Assembly (NCBI GenBank): GCA_029263355.1
Contig: JAJCXQ010000249.1
Span: 1 to 46,461, forward strand
DNA length: 46,461 bases
From: Acidobacteriota bacterium
Lineage (GTDB): Bacteria > Acidobacteriota > Thermoanaerobaculia > Multivoradales > J023
Direction of reading: 5' to 3'
The position numbers and the translations under genes are program-made. Positions 15,288-23,433 of the stretch are shown here, piece by piece. Positions within the stretch are counted from its first letter, which is position 1. Each line of letters opens with the position of its first letter. The notes below the pieces were generated by a model. That model ran no database searches, was not told where the DNA came from, and was given only the letters and a program-made list of their open reading frames with translations.

Positions 15288-17033
15288 CTAGGCCGTCACG
15301 ATCCAGCGCGGCCAGAAAGGGTCGTGACCAGGCACCACGCGGCTCAACTCACGATGGATCTGGTCTCGAGTCTGCAACTCCGGCGGCAAGTCTCTAGAGT
15401 CGCCTCGCATCAAAGCCTCCGCCGCCTCGATAGCGCGTTCCGCTTCCTGCGATCTCGCTTGTCGCAATCCAAAGACGTCAGAGGTGAGCCAGCCGATGAC
15501 ATCCCCCTGCTGAGCCCATGGTATGTGCCGCGCCTCGAGGCCGCCATTCTCGAGCTCGAGGAGCGTGATGCTGTCGAGATCAGGATCGAAGCTTGGCTCG
15601 ATGGAAGCCAAGACGAGGGGGGCATGGGTGCTGGCGATGGTTTGGACTTCTAGGTCGGTACTCAGCTGAGCCAGGATTGCCGATAGCGCCGGGAGGAGTG
15701 CGCGTTGCCACTTTGGATGAAGATGCGCCTCGAGCTCGTCGATCAGTAAGACCATACGTGAGGCGGTTGGAGTTTTTCGGAGTTTGGAGAGTGCTTGGTG
15801 CTCGCTCCAAGCCCAGACCAAGGCATAACTCAGTGTGAGGATGCGGCGCATACCGGCCGAGGCATGAGTTATCGGCACTTTTCCATAGGGGAGCTCAATC
15901 GTCGGGACTTCTCGGGCGTCGCGTGGCGAGATGCGCATGGGTGGCCCCGGCCGAATCGCCTGTCGAAAGTGTGGTGACAGCGTCGCGACGGCTTGGGCCA
16001 AAGTATCAAACAGCGGATGGCGTTGGTGTTGCCAGCTGACCCAGTCTCGAATCAAACCGTTACAGACAACGGTTTCGCCGTTCTGAAGCCCTTCCCAAAG
16101 CTGCTTGCGGCTGAAATGCGTCGCAGCGCGACGCGAATCGTCGAGGGCCTCTTTGCGATCCTGCTGCGAGAGTCCGAACCGTGCCGGATCCCATATCGAG
16201 ATGCCGCCCTCGGCTCGCAAGTAGACGACAAGACCCGCTCCAGGCTCCTTGCGACCAAGTTCGGTCCAAGAGATTTTTTGGAAGTCGTAGTCGCTGAACA
16301 GGTCGCCGTCCGTCGAGGGAGCGACTCGACATCCGATTCTGGGTAGAGATGACTCTTCTCCCGGAAAGGCTTGGTGATCGGACCAGGTGCCGGTGAGGAT
16401 CCACCAGATCACTTCGAGCGACAGCGTCTTGCCGAGCCCGTTGTCGCCGGTCAGCAGGTTGATCCGAGGTGACAAATCGAGTCGAAAATTCTTGGCCGGC
16501 CCGACATTCGTCAGTAGAACGTTGGTCAAGCGCCACGGACCAGCCGGAAATCCAGGGCCGTTTCGAGTTTCTGCCGCCAACCCTCTGAGAGTCGGATAGT
16601 GCTTGCTCAGCACCTCTGGATAGTCGAACAGCTCGTCCACGATATCGTCCCAGGAGTAGACTGCGACTGAGAACGAGCCTGCCTTGCGCTGCAGGTCTGT
16701 CATCTCGCGGGCGAATCGCTGCAAGCGAACATCCCTAGGCGCCGTGGTCGCGATCACAAAACCGGACAGGGAAGGCTCGAAGTGTCGAGCCTTCTCAACG
16801 AGGTCGTCGAGTTCGCGGACGGCGAGCGTCTTGCTACGAGCTTTGCACGAGATTCCGACCCATGCGCCGTCGGGCCTCCTCGCAAAGATATCGACCCCGG
16901 CCTGAGGCTGGCCCGATCGGCCATGCTTCTGAGCGTCAGGGTCTGCGAGAAGCTCTTTCCAGAGATCGAGGCAAAGATCCTCGAAGTCCTCGTGGCTGCG
17001 CGGTGGCGGTAGATCGAGGCGCTTTACGGTCAT
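15288..17033 (-). CDS. Fusion of a PD-(D/E)XK restriction-endonuclease domain to an SMC/ABC-type ATPase (PtuA-like)
   Basis: The protein has 581 residues. The N-terminus (about 12-125) is a restriction-endonuclease-like fold. HEDFEDLCLDLW is the usual leading helix, GVDIF carries Asp48, and GISCKA carries Lys64, giving D-x(n)-SxK where E/QxK is commoner. A short helix (SWDDIVDELF) links to the ATPase. There Walker A is GDNGLGKT (196-203), the ABC-like signature is HASAGMRR near 393, Walker B is LLIDELEAHLH with Asp432 and catalytic Glu433, and the switch His is His470 in ASTHAP. PtuA of Septu has the ATPase without an N-terminal nuclease, so this version would bring two nucleases to one complex. 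A TACGAT hexamer 7 bases before the ATG suggests its own promoter. Confidence 0.82.
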   Translation of the reverse strand: MTVKRLDLPPPRSHEDFEDLCLDLWKELLADPDAQKHGRSGQPQAGVDIFARRPDGAWVGISCKARSKTLAVRELDDLVEKARHFEPSLSGFVIATTAPRDVRLQRFAREMTDLQRKAGSFSVAVYSWDDIVDELFDYPEVLSKHYPTLRGLAAETRNGPGFPAGPWRLTNVLLTNVGPAKNFRLDLSPRINLLTGDNGLGKTLSLEVIWWILTGTWSDHQAFPGEESSLPRIGCRVAPSTDGDLFSDYDFQKISWTELGRKEPGAGLVVYLRAEGGISIWDPARFGLSQQDRKEALDDSRRAATHFSRKQLWEGLQNGETVVCNGLIRDWVSWQHQRHPLFDTLAQAVATLSPHFRQAIRPGPPMRISPRDAREVPTIELPYGKVPITHASAGMRRILTLSYALVWAWSEHQALSKLRKTPTASRMVLLIDELEAHLHPKWQRALLPALSAILAQLSTDLEVQTIASTHAPLVLASIEPSFDPDLDSITLLELENGGLEARHIPWAQQGDVIGWLTSDVFGLRQARSQEAERAIEAAEALMRGDSRDLPPELQTRDQIHRELSRVVPGHDPFWPRWIVTA

Positions 17034-17040
17034 CTCGGCA

Positions 17041-17046
17041 ATCGTA
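17041..17046 (-). promoter_or_regulatory. Candidate -10 box 7 nt before the ATPase start codon
   Basis: TACGAT on the minus strand ends 7 bases before the ATG at 17033, and no Shine-Dalgarno sequence intervenes. It would give a leaderless transcript for the ATPase/HNH/NlpC unit, separate from the upstream macroglobulin gene that stops at 17082. No -35 match is seen. Confidence 0.35.
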
Positions 17047-17081
17047 ACTCAGGCTGGTATCGCTTTGGTAGCAGCTGCGAT

Positions 17082-20000
17082 CTACGATCCCCCGCTTGTG
17101 ATTTCGAGCTCGGCGCCCGACGAGTAGCCGACGAATTCGGGGGCGTACATCGATTGGAGGGTCGCCGGGCCAACGCGGAACGTGCCAGCGAGGCTGGCGC
17201 GTAGGCGGTATTTGAAGGTGTGCTCGCCGGCGGGTAACCACTCGAAGAAGAAATTGGTGCCGCTGTCGCGAATCTCTTCGTACCAGCCGAGGCCAAGATT
17301 CCACTTGAAGCTCGAGGTGGTGGACTGGGGCTCGAAGCCGGCGCCGCGGGGATCTCGCAGGTGGACGTACTCGGAGGCGTGTTTGGCACGTAGCGAGAGT
17401 TGGACCTCGAGCTGATCACCGGGCTCTAAGCGGGTGCCGTCGGTCAGCGGTTGAAGCACCCACTCGCGACCGGTATTGACGCGCTTGAAGTAGCGCCGGG
17501 TGACCGAGAAAAAGTCGCCACGAGCTTCGTCCGGCAGCTGCTCGGTGGAGAAGTGCCAGGTGGCGGAGGCGAACATGAAGCCCGGGGTTTCCTTGGAGAC
17601 TTCGATTGTCGACATGGTGGCAGGATCGATGTCCTCGCCGGTGACCACAAGCTGGGTCTGGCCAACGTATCGGTCGGGCTCGAAAGCGAAGGTTTCTCGA
17701 CGGTCGCCAACCTCTACGGTGGCTTCCTCCCGAGCGCCGAGAGCCCCCTCTTGATCCAGATAGTGGACCAGGCTGTAAATCACTTCGGCGGTGGCGCGGG
17801 TCGATTTCCAGTGATTGAGCTTCTTGTTGAGGAACAGCCAATGCACCAAGCCGTGGCGCCGGGCATCGTCGGGCTGGAGCTCGCCGAGCACACGCAAGGC
17901 GAAGGCGTGGGTTTCGATGGTGTCGTTGTACCACAACCAGGCACGGTCCTCGGGCGCCCAGGAGGTGCCTTCGTCGCGGGTGGTTTTGGCGGAATCCATG
18001 ACGCTGTCGAAGACCCGTTTGGCGTCGTCCGTGCGGCCGGCGCGATGGAGGTTCAACGCCAGATAACCCTTGAGGCGCGGCGAATGTTTGCGCCAGTGGC
18101 GGAAGGAGAAATCGCGCATCCTCTGGCGATCGTCGTCGGTGAACACGCCGCCAGTCCAGGATGTGTCGGGATAGCTCGAGAGTACAAATTCGAGGTAGGT
18201 GATCAGCTCCCAACAGCAGTCCTTGGTCTGCATGTCACGCACCAGCTCGTCGAGGTAGTGGCGGTGGACGTAACTCCAGGCTTTGACCACCACGTCTTTG
18301 GGGACCTCGACATCAAATTCGAGTGCTCTCGAGAATCCTTGCAGCAGATAGAGCGTCATGTAGGGTGAGGGCGGGCCACCGGGCCACCAAGGGAAACCGC
18401 CGAGGGACGTCTGGGCCTCGCGCAGCTTGGCGAGGACGGACTCTTTGGTGGCGCGGGCGATCGCCGGATCGAGCACATTGATGAGCTCGGCGCCGGGTTG
18501 ATCGGATCCGCCGCGGGCGGTCTGCAGCCAAGGCGTCTCCTCGAGGCTCATCTGACGGTTGGGATCGTCGGCGTCCCAGGTCTCGAGGCGGGTCTCACGC
18601 TGTGAGAAGTCTTTGGCCATCTTGGCGACGGCGGGGTATTGGTCGTAGAGACTGGCGACGATGCCGGTGGAGAGGAAACGGTTGAGCAATTGCTCGACAC
18701 ACTCATAGGGGTAATCGGCCAGATAGGGCAGGGCGTGCAGGACACTGTAGAACAATTGGGCGTCGAGGGTGACAACCAGCTGCTCATCGATGCGGGTTGG
18801 GTCGTCCCCCGCCATGTCGTCGAAAGTCAGTGTTCGGCGGTCGGCATCATGCAGAGTGGCGAAACGGGACTGGGCGAGGTGTAGACGTCCAGGCAAGACC
18901 GGTAGCGGACGCAGCTCACCGTCGCTGAGGTCTCCATCGGGTCCGGTACTACGCCCGATGACGCGCACTGCCACGTTTCCAATGCGATTTGGTGCGTGTA
19001 CCGGAAAGGTGATGCTGGTGCCACCGCCGGCGGCGACATTGAAAGGCACGCCGCGAGTTGTGGCCTCGGTCAGCCCGAATTCGGCAAGAAGGCTCTCCTC
19101 GGACTCCGGATCGAAGATTTCGAAATCGAGGTGACCGTCGAGATCAACCTCGCCAGCGTTGTTGACCACCACTTCGAGCTCAGCGCGATCTCCTTCGCGG
19201 AAGAAGCGTGGCAGGTAAGGCCGCACCAGTAGCTCTTTGACGGTTTGGGTCTGACGCTCGAGGGAGCCAGCGCGCAGATCCTTGGTGATGCCGTGTACCC
19301 AGACGTTCCACTCGGTAACCGAGTCGGGTACGGTGAATTCGAAGGCCACTGAACCATCGTCAGCGGTGATCAGGTGGGGCTCCCAAAATGCGGTCTCGGA
19401 GAAGTTGCTGCGGACTTCTGCGGTTTCGCTACCCGCCGTTTCCGGCGCCGGCGACGCATCGTCCGGCGGCGCTTCAGCGGCGACGACCATCGCCTCCTCC
19501 GCCATATCGGCGGCAAAAGCCGCCGTCGGCTTGGGGACTTCTCGTTTTGCCATCTTCCGCCGAGACGGACTCATCGACTGCAAAGCGACACCTTCGGTCC
19601 TACGCATCGGGCCGCGCCCACCGGGGCCGCCGATGCCATAACCGTCGTAGAACTTCAAACGGTCGCCGCTGAACCTGGGATAGTTTGGCACCGAAGTGAA
19701 ATTTTGACTCAGATGCCAGGCGCGATTGGCGAGACCGAGGTTGGAGCTCAGTGCGCCGGCCCCGATGCGCCGTGGGTAAAGTCGGATGGGATCAGCCGGC
19801 TGATGAGGCGCGAACGTATCCAGGCTGCGGTCGTACATGTAAGCGAGGAGCTCTGCAGCGCCGCGGCTAACGGTTTCCTCATCCTGTCCCTTGACCATCA
19901 CTCGCCAAGTCTCCTGATCACCCGGGCGCAAGCGATCGCGAAACGTGGCGAATTCGATCTTCAACATGCGATCACTCCACGGCACCTGGATCTCTTGGTT

Positions 20001-23000
20001 GAAGGACATCAGCTGGTGGTCGCGGAGCGCAGTCAACCGGACGCTGAAGCCACCGCGATGCTTGTCGTCTACCGGGATCTCGATCAGCTGGGCGTCGCCG
20101 GAATTCAGCCGTTGACGTTGGGTGCGACGACCGTTCTGGAACAACTCGAGGACCATCTCTTGGTTGTCCAGTCCACTGTGGACGAAGAGGCGCACCACCT
20201 CGCCGACCCGAGCGGAATCGGTCTCCGCCATCAACACCGCTGGCAGTGCGAGCTCAGTGCGGTGGTTGGCGACAATCAGGATGTCGGTTGCGGTATCGAA
20301 CTCGGCTCCGAACTCATCCGTGGTGGTGTAGCGCAACCGATAGACGCCGGGTTCGAGGCCCTTGAGTTGGATCTTTGCCGCTCCGCCATCGTCGTGTTCG
20401 ATCTGGCCGCTGCGCAGCTCGGCGCCGTCAGGCCATTGCGCCATCGCCCTTTTCGGTTGGTAGTCCGTCTCCCAACGTGACCTCTGTTGATCACCCGGGG
20501 TTTGGTAGGGAGTGGGGTGGCTCGCTTCGCCCGGGATCTTCGGGTCAGGATCGAACGGCTGTCGTTCGACTGCCTGGTCGGCGGGCAGCAGCGGCTTTTC
20601 TGGTTGGTTCAGGGTGAACAAGCGCCAGCTAGCCTTACCGGCCCGCGGAATGCCGTCGAGGTCGCTGCGTTGCGCGATCAGCTCCACGAGCTCACCATGG
20701 CGGAAAAAGTCCCGGTCTCCGGTCCTGAGAGCGGTCTCGACGGAGATGAAGCCAAGGCGAAAAGCGCGTGACGCAGAGCGTGTCTCGCCACCCTCGTCGG
20801 TGACGTCGACACTCAGGCGGTAGCGGTAGGTGATCGACTTCGATTGACGCTCGTCAGCTTCGGGAGTGAAGGTGACCCGAAACTGGCCTTCGGTGTCGAG
20901 TTGGGTTTCACCGCTGGCAATCGTCTCGGCGCCGCCCCGGGTTGGCGCCCAAAAGTGCCAGCCCCAACGCGGATAAACCGGTTCGCGGGTCACCCGCCAA
21001 GCCACCTCACCGCTCACCACTGGCAGACCGAAGTAGTAGCGCACCTCACCGTTCAAGGTAGCGGGTCGATTGAGACGTAGAGCGGATTCAGGATCGCTCA
21101 CCTTGACCTCGAAGGTGGGGCGTTTGTACTCCTCCACCTTGATGTTGGTCGAGCCGGCGAGAGAGCTGCGCACGTGCCATCTGCCGAGCACTCGGCCGGT
21201 GGGAATCTCGAATTCGCCCGAAGCCGAGCCGAAAGCGTTGGTTTTCGCCTCGGCCGACGCCACCTGCTGATTGTTGCTGTCATGCAGCGTTATGGTGACA
21301 TCCGACTCAGGCAAGGTCTGGAAGCGTCCGTCTTGCTGGTCGCCGCTGTAGGCCACGACCTTCCACAGGATCTTCTGCTGCGGACGATAGATGCTGCGAT
21401 CGGTGTAGATCAGGGAGCCGGTGCGTTGGCCAGCTGTGCGGTGACGAAACGGCTGTTGAACGTTGTCTGACAAGCCGGTCTGCTTGCCCTGCCGTGCCAC
21501 GATGAAGTGGTTGCCGCGGCTGAACTGCCCACCTCCGAAACGTACAATTCCCTCGCTGTCGGTGGCCCGGGTGTCAACTTTGGTATGCCCCTTGCGATAG
21601 TCGTAGCGGTAGAGATCGGTCTCGACGCCGGCCAGCGCCTTACCGGTCTCCCCCGATCGGATGGTCGCTTCGACGCCTTTGTCGTCGCTACGGGTGAGCA
21701 GCACCAGATCACCAACAACCATGTTGACCGCGGTCTGTTGATTGAAGTCCTGGGCAAAGTCGCGGCGCGCCGAGGCCACCACCAGGTACAGCCCGGGGTC
21801 GTCGATCGGTGGGGTCACAAAGGTGCGATGCTGCCGGTAATCTGGCGTCGCTGGCAGTTCGACACTCCACTCCACAACCGGTTTCTGCGCCGCCAGAATC
21901 GGTGGCACCTCGCGATAGTTGGGCAGCAAGTTGTAGTCGCTGGCTTTTAGTAACCGACGCTCGAGGTCGAGGACATAGGCTCGAAAATGAACCTCGGGCA
22001 GATTGCGATGTTGCAACAGGACCGATCGCCGACGGGGGCCGTCGTTGGCCATCGCGCTCAGGTCATAACTCGGAGCTTCGATGGCGGCGACCAAGTGACG
22101 ACAGTGTTGGCCGCCGGGAGACTTCGGGTGAGCCTCGGCGCCTTCAAGGGCGATGCGTCGAGCCTCCACCAGCCCGTTGTCCCCTTGGTTCCGCGTCCGT
22201 TCGGCGAGCATCGCCATGCCCGAGGACCACCATTCGTAGCGTCGTCCCAAGTCGTCCAGAGCTTGCTCGAGGCTGTGGTGCAAGGCGTCGCGATCATCGT
22301 CGGTGGTGAAGTTGTCCCACAGTCGACGAAACCGCTCGAGCCGCGCTTCGAAGGCGGCTTCCGGCTGCCGGCGTCCACGGTGCCAGGCTTCGAGATCGGC
22401 AAGGATCGTCACCAGCCGAGCCAGAGGATGGATTTCCGCGTCGTCGAGAGCCATCGGTTCGGGCTCAGCGGCGAGCAGCGCTTCGAGATCGAGGCGGTAG
22501 GTGCCGCTCTCGTGTTCCGGGCGCCACAGTGAGGTGTCGATCAGCAACTCAGTCCAGAGATAGGTCACCGCGTCGCGCAGGGTGCCACGGATGCGGGCTG
22601 GAAAGTCGTTTTGCTGGACGTATTCGGCGAGGGCGCCGAGGGAAGCATCACCCCACGCCTGGCGGTCGTTCCACGCCGCAACGTAAGCGCCCTGTGCCTC
22701 GTCGACAATCTGTTCGCGGGTCCAGGCCTTGAGATCGATTTCGTCGCCGGTGTCGACCCGCTCACGCTGGTTGATCTCCCACGAGTACTGCTGCAGATAG
22801 GTCACCAGGGTGCGGGCGTAAAACAGATTCAGAATCGCTCGTTGCTGCGGCGACTCAGGCCATGTTTCGCGGCGCAGATCCCGTACCGTAGTTTCGTAGC
22901 CGTGCAGCGAAGTGCGCAGCTGAACACCCTTGATCAGCGCCCGGGTCTGTTCGACCTCGTTGCCGGCGGACCTGGCGTCGGCCAGAATTTCGTCCGCAAT

Positions 23001-23255
23001 CTCGATCGCCGCCTCCATTTTCTGCTCCGAGATCAGGCGATCGACGTCCTTCCAACGTGGGTTCTCTGCCATATCCTCCCCGCTTTCTACCGTCTCGCCT
23101 GTGACTGGCGTCTCCGCTGGTGCGCCAGCTCCTGGCCGTGGACTGCTACGCCCCACCTGTCCGCAGGCCGCGCCGGACGCGAACAGAGCGGCGGTCATGA
23201 GCATCAGAACGGAAGCGAGGCGACGGGAGGTGTTGATTGTGCTAATTCGAGTCAT
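17082..23255 (-). CDS. Bacterial alpha-2-macroglobulin with intact thioester
   Basis: The 2057-residue protein opens with a signal peptide ending near SGAAC, possibly a lipoprotein site with a non-ideal lipobox. Residues up to about 430 are helical and repeat-like. A long run of macroglobulin beta domains follows (MG2-like region around 580-700, then A2M region near 1340). The thioester motif CVEQ lies at Cys1519-Gln1522 inside YPYECVEQLL, with an alpha-alpha toroid domain around it and a receptor-like domain at the C-terminus. Such periplasmic proteins trap and covalently bind attacking proteases. Many are paired with the PBP1C gene pbpC; none is present here. The neighbours are defence-type genes on both sides. 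The ATG has a -10-like hexamer 6 bases upstream and no ribosome binding site. Confidence 0.93.
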   Translation of the reverse strand: MTRISTINTSRRLASVLMLMTAALFASGAACGQVGRSSPRPGAGAPAETPVTGETVESGEDMAENPRWKDVDRLISEQKMEAAIEIADEILADARSAGNEVEQTRALIKGVQLRTSLHGYETTVRDLRRETWPESPQQRAILNLFYARTLVTYLQQYSWEINQRERVDTGDEIDLKAWTREQIVDEAQGAYVAAWNDRQAWGDASLGALAEYVQQNDFPARIRGTLRDAVTYLWTELLIDTSLWRPEHESGTYRLDLEALLAAEPEPMALDDAEIHPLARLVTILADLEAWHRGRRQPEAAFEARLERFRRLWDNFTTDDDRDALHHSLEQALDDLGRRYEWWSSGMAMLAERTRNQGDNGLVEARRIALEGAEAHPKSPGGQHCRHLVAAIEAPSYDLSAMANDGPRRRSVLLQHRNLPEVHFRAYVLDLERRLLKASDYNLLPNYREVPPILAAQKPVVEWSVELPATPDYRQHRTFVTPPIDDPGLYLVVASARRDFAQDFNQQTAVNMVVGDLVLLTRSDDKGVEATIRSGETGKALAGVETDLYRYDYRKGHTKVDTRATDSEGIVRFGGGQFSRGNHFIVARQGKQTGLSDNVQQPFRHRTAGQRTGSLIYTDRSIYRPQQKILWKVVAYSGDQQDGRFQTLPESDVTITLHDSNNQQVASAEAKTNAFGSASGEFEIPTGRVLGRWHVRSSLAGSTNIKVEEYKRPTFEVKVSDPESALRLNRPATLNGEVRYYFGLPVVSGEVAWRVTREPVYPRWGWHFWAPTRGGAETIASGETQLDTEGQFRVTFTPEADERQSKSITYRYRLSVDVTDEGGETRSASRAFRLGFISVETALRTGDRDFFRHGELVELIAQRSDLDGIPRAGKASWRLFTLNQPEKPLLPADQAVERQPFDPDPKIPGEASHPTPYQTPGDQQRSRWETDYQPKRAMAQWPDGAELRSGQIEHDDGGAAKIQLKGLEPGVYRLRYTTTDEFGAEFDTATDILIVANHRTELALPAVLMAETDSARVGEVVRLFVHSGLDNQEMVLELFQNGRRTQRQRLNSGDAQLIEIPVDDKHRGGFSVRLTALRDHQLMSFNQEIQVPWSDRMLKIEFATFRDRLRPGDQETWRVMVKGQDEETVSRGAAELLAYMYDRSLDTFAPHQPADPIRLYPRRIGAGALSSNLGLANRAWHLSQNFTSVPNYPRFSGDRLKFYDGYGIGGPGGRGPMRRTEGVALQSMSPSRRKMAKREVPKPTAAFAADMAEEAMVVAAEAPPDDASPAPETAGSETAEVRSNFSETAFWEPHLITADDGSVAFEFTVPDSVTEWNVWVHGITKDLRAGSLERQTQTVKELLVRPYLPRFFREGDRAELEVVVNNAGEVDLDGHLDFEIFDPESEESLLAEFGLTEATTRGVPFNVAAGGGTSITFPVHAPNRIGNVAVRVIGRSTGPDGDLSDGELRPLPVLPGRLHLAQSRFATLHDADRRTLTFDDMAGDDPTRIDEQLVVTLDAQLFYSVLHALPYLADYPYECVEQLLNRFLSTGIVASLYDQYPAVAKMAKDFSQRETRLETWDADDPNRQMSLEETPWLQTARGGSDQPGAELINVLDPAIARATKESVLAKLREAQTSLGGFPWWPGGPPSPYMTLYLLQGFSRALEFDVEVPKDVVVKAWSYVHRHYLDELVRDMQTKDCCWELITYLEFVLSSYPDTSWTGGVFTDDDRQRMRDFSFRHWRKHSPRLKGYLALNLHRAGRTDDAKRVFDSVMDSAKTTRDEGTSWAPEDRAWLWYNDTIETHAFALRVLGELQPDDARRHGLVHWLFLNKKLNHWKSTRATAEVIYSLVHYLDQEGALGAREEATVEVGDRRETFAFEPDRYVGQTQLVVTGEDIDPATMSTIEVSKETPGFMFASATWHFSTEQLPDEARGDFFSVTRRYFKRVNTGREWVLQPLTDGTRLEPGDQLEVQLSLRAKHASEYVHLRDPRGAGFEPQSTTSSFKWNLGLGWYEEIRDSGTNFFFEWLPAGEHTFKYRLRASLAGTFRVGPATLQSMYAPEFVGYSSGAELEITSGGS

Positions 23256-23261
23256 GGCCCT

Positions 23262-23267
23262 AGTGTA
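23262..23267 (-). promoter_or_regulatory. Candidate -10 box 6 nt before the macroglobulin start codon
   Basis: TACACT on the minus strand is followed by six bases (AGGGCC) and the ATG at 23255. The AGGG in that gap is too close to the ATG to be a normal ribosome binding site. The geometry fits a leaderless mRNA. Confidence 0.38.
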
Positions 23268-23378
23268 TCCGGTTGGTCGTGGGACGGGCTGTCGTCTCGT
23301 CGTGTGGGTTGGCGGGATTCACTTGCTGGTCCCCGCACTACTACTTTTTATACGATGATGGTGTCTGATGTGCCAAGA

Positions 23379-23410
23379 GGGGAGTCGCTCCGGCGACTCT
23401 GGACTCTCCC
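23379..23410 (+). promoter_or_regulatory. Leader hairpin with mutually exclusive pairings before the TIR gene
   Basis: GAGTCGC (23382-23388) and GCGACTC (23393-23399) form a perfect 7-bp stem closed by TCCG, a UNCG-type tetraloop. A second copy of GACTC, within GACTCTCCC at 23402-23410, can pair instead with GGGGAGTC at 23379-23386, so the two folds compete. The element ends 23 bases before the ATG at 23434. An A/T-rich TATACGAT at 23349-23356 could be the -10 box, giving a leader of about 70 nt. Confidence 0.4.
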
Positions 23411-23433
23411 TGTTTGCTGACGGAAGGGATCCG

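Noticed and set aside
19374..20480. 368-codon plus-strand frame inside the macroglobulin gene
   Set aside because: Antisense shadow of a coding region with strong family motifs; no ribosome binding site.
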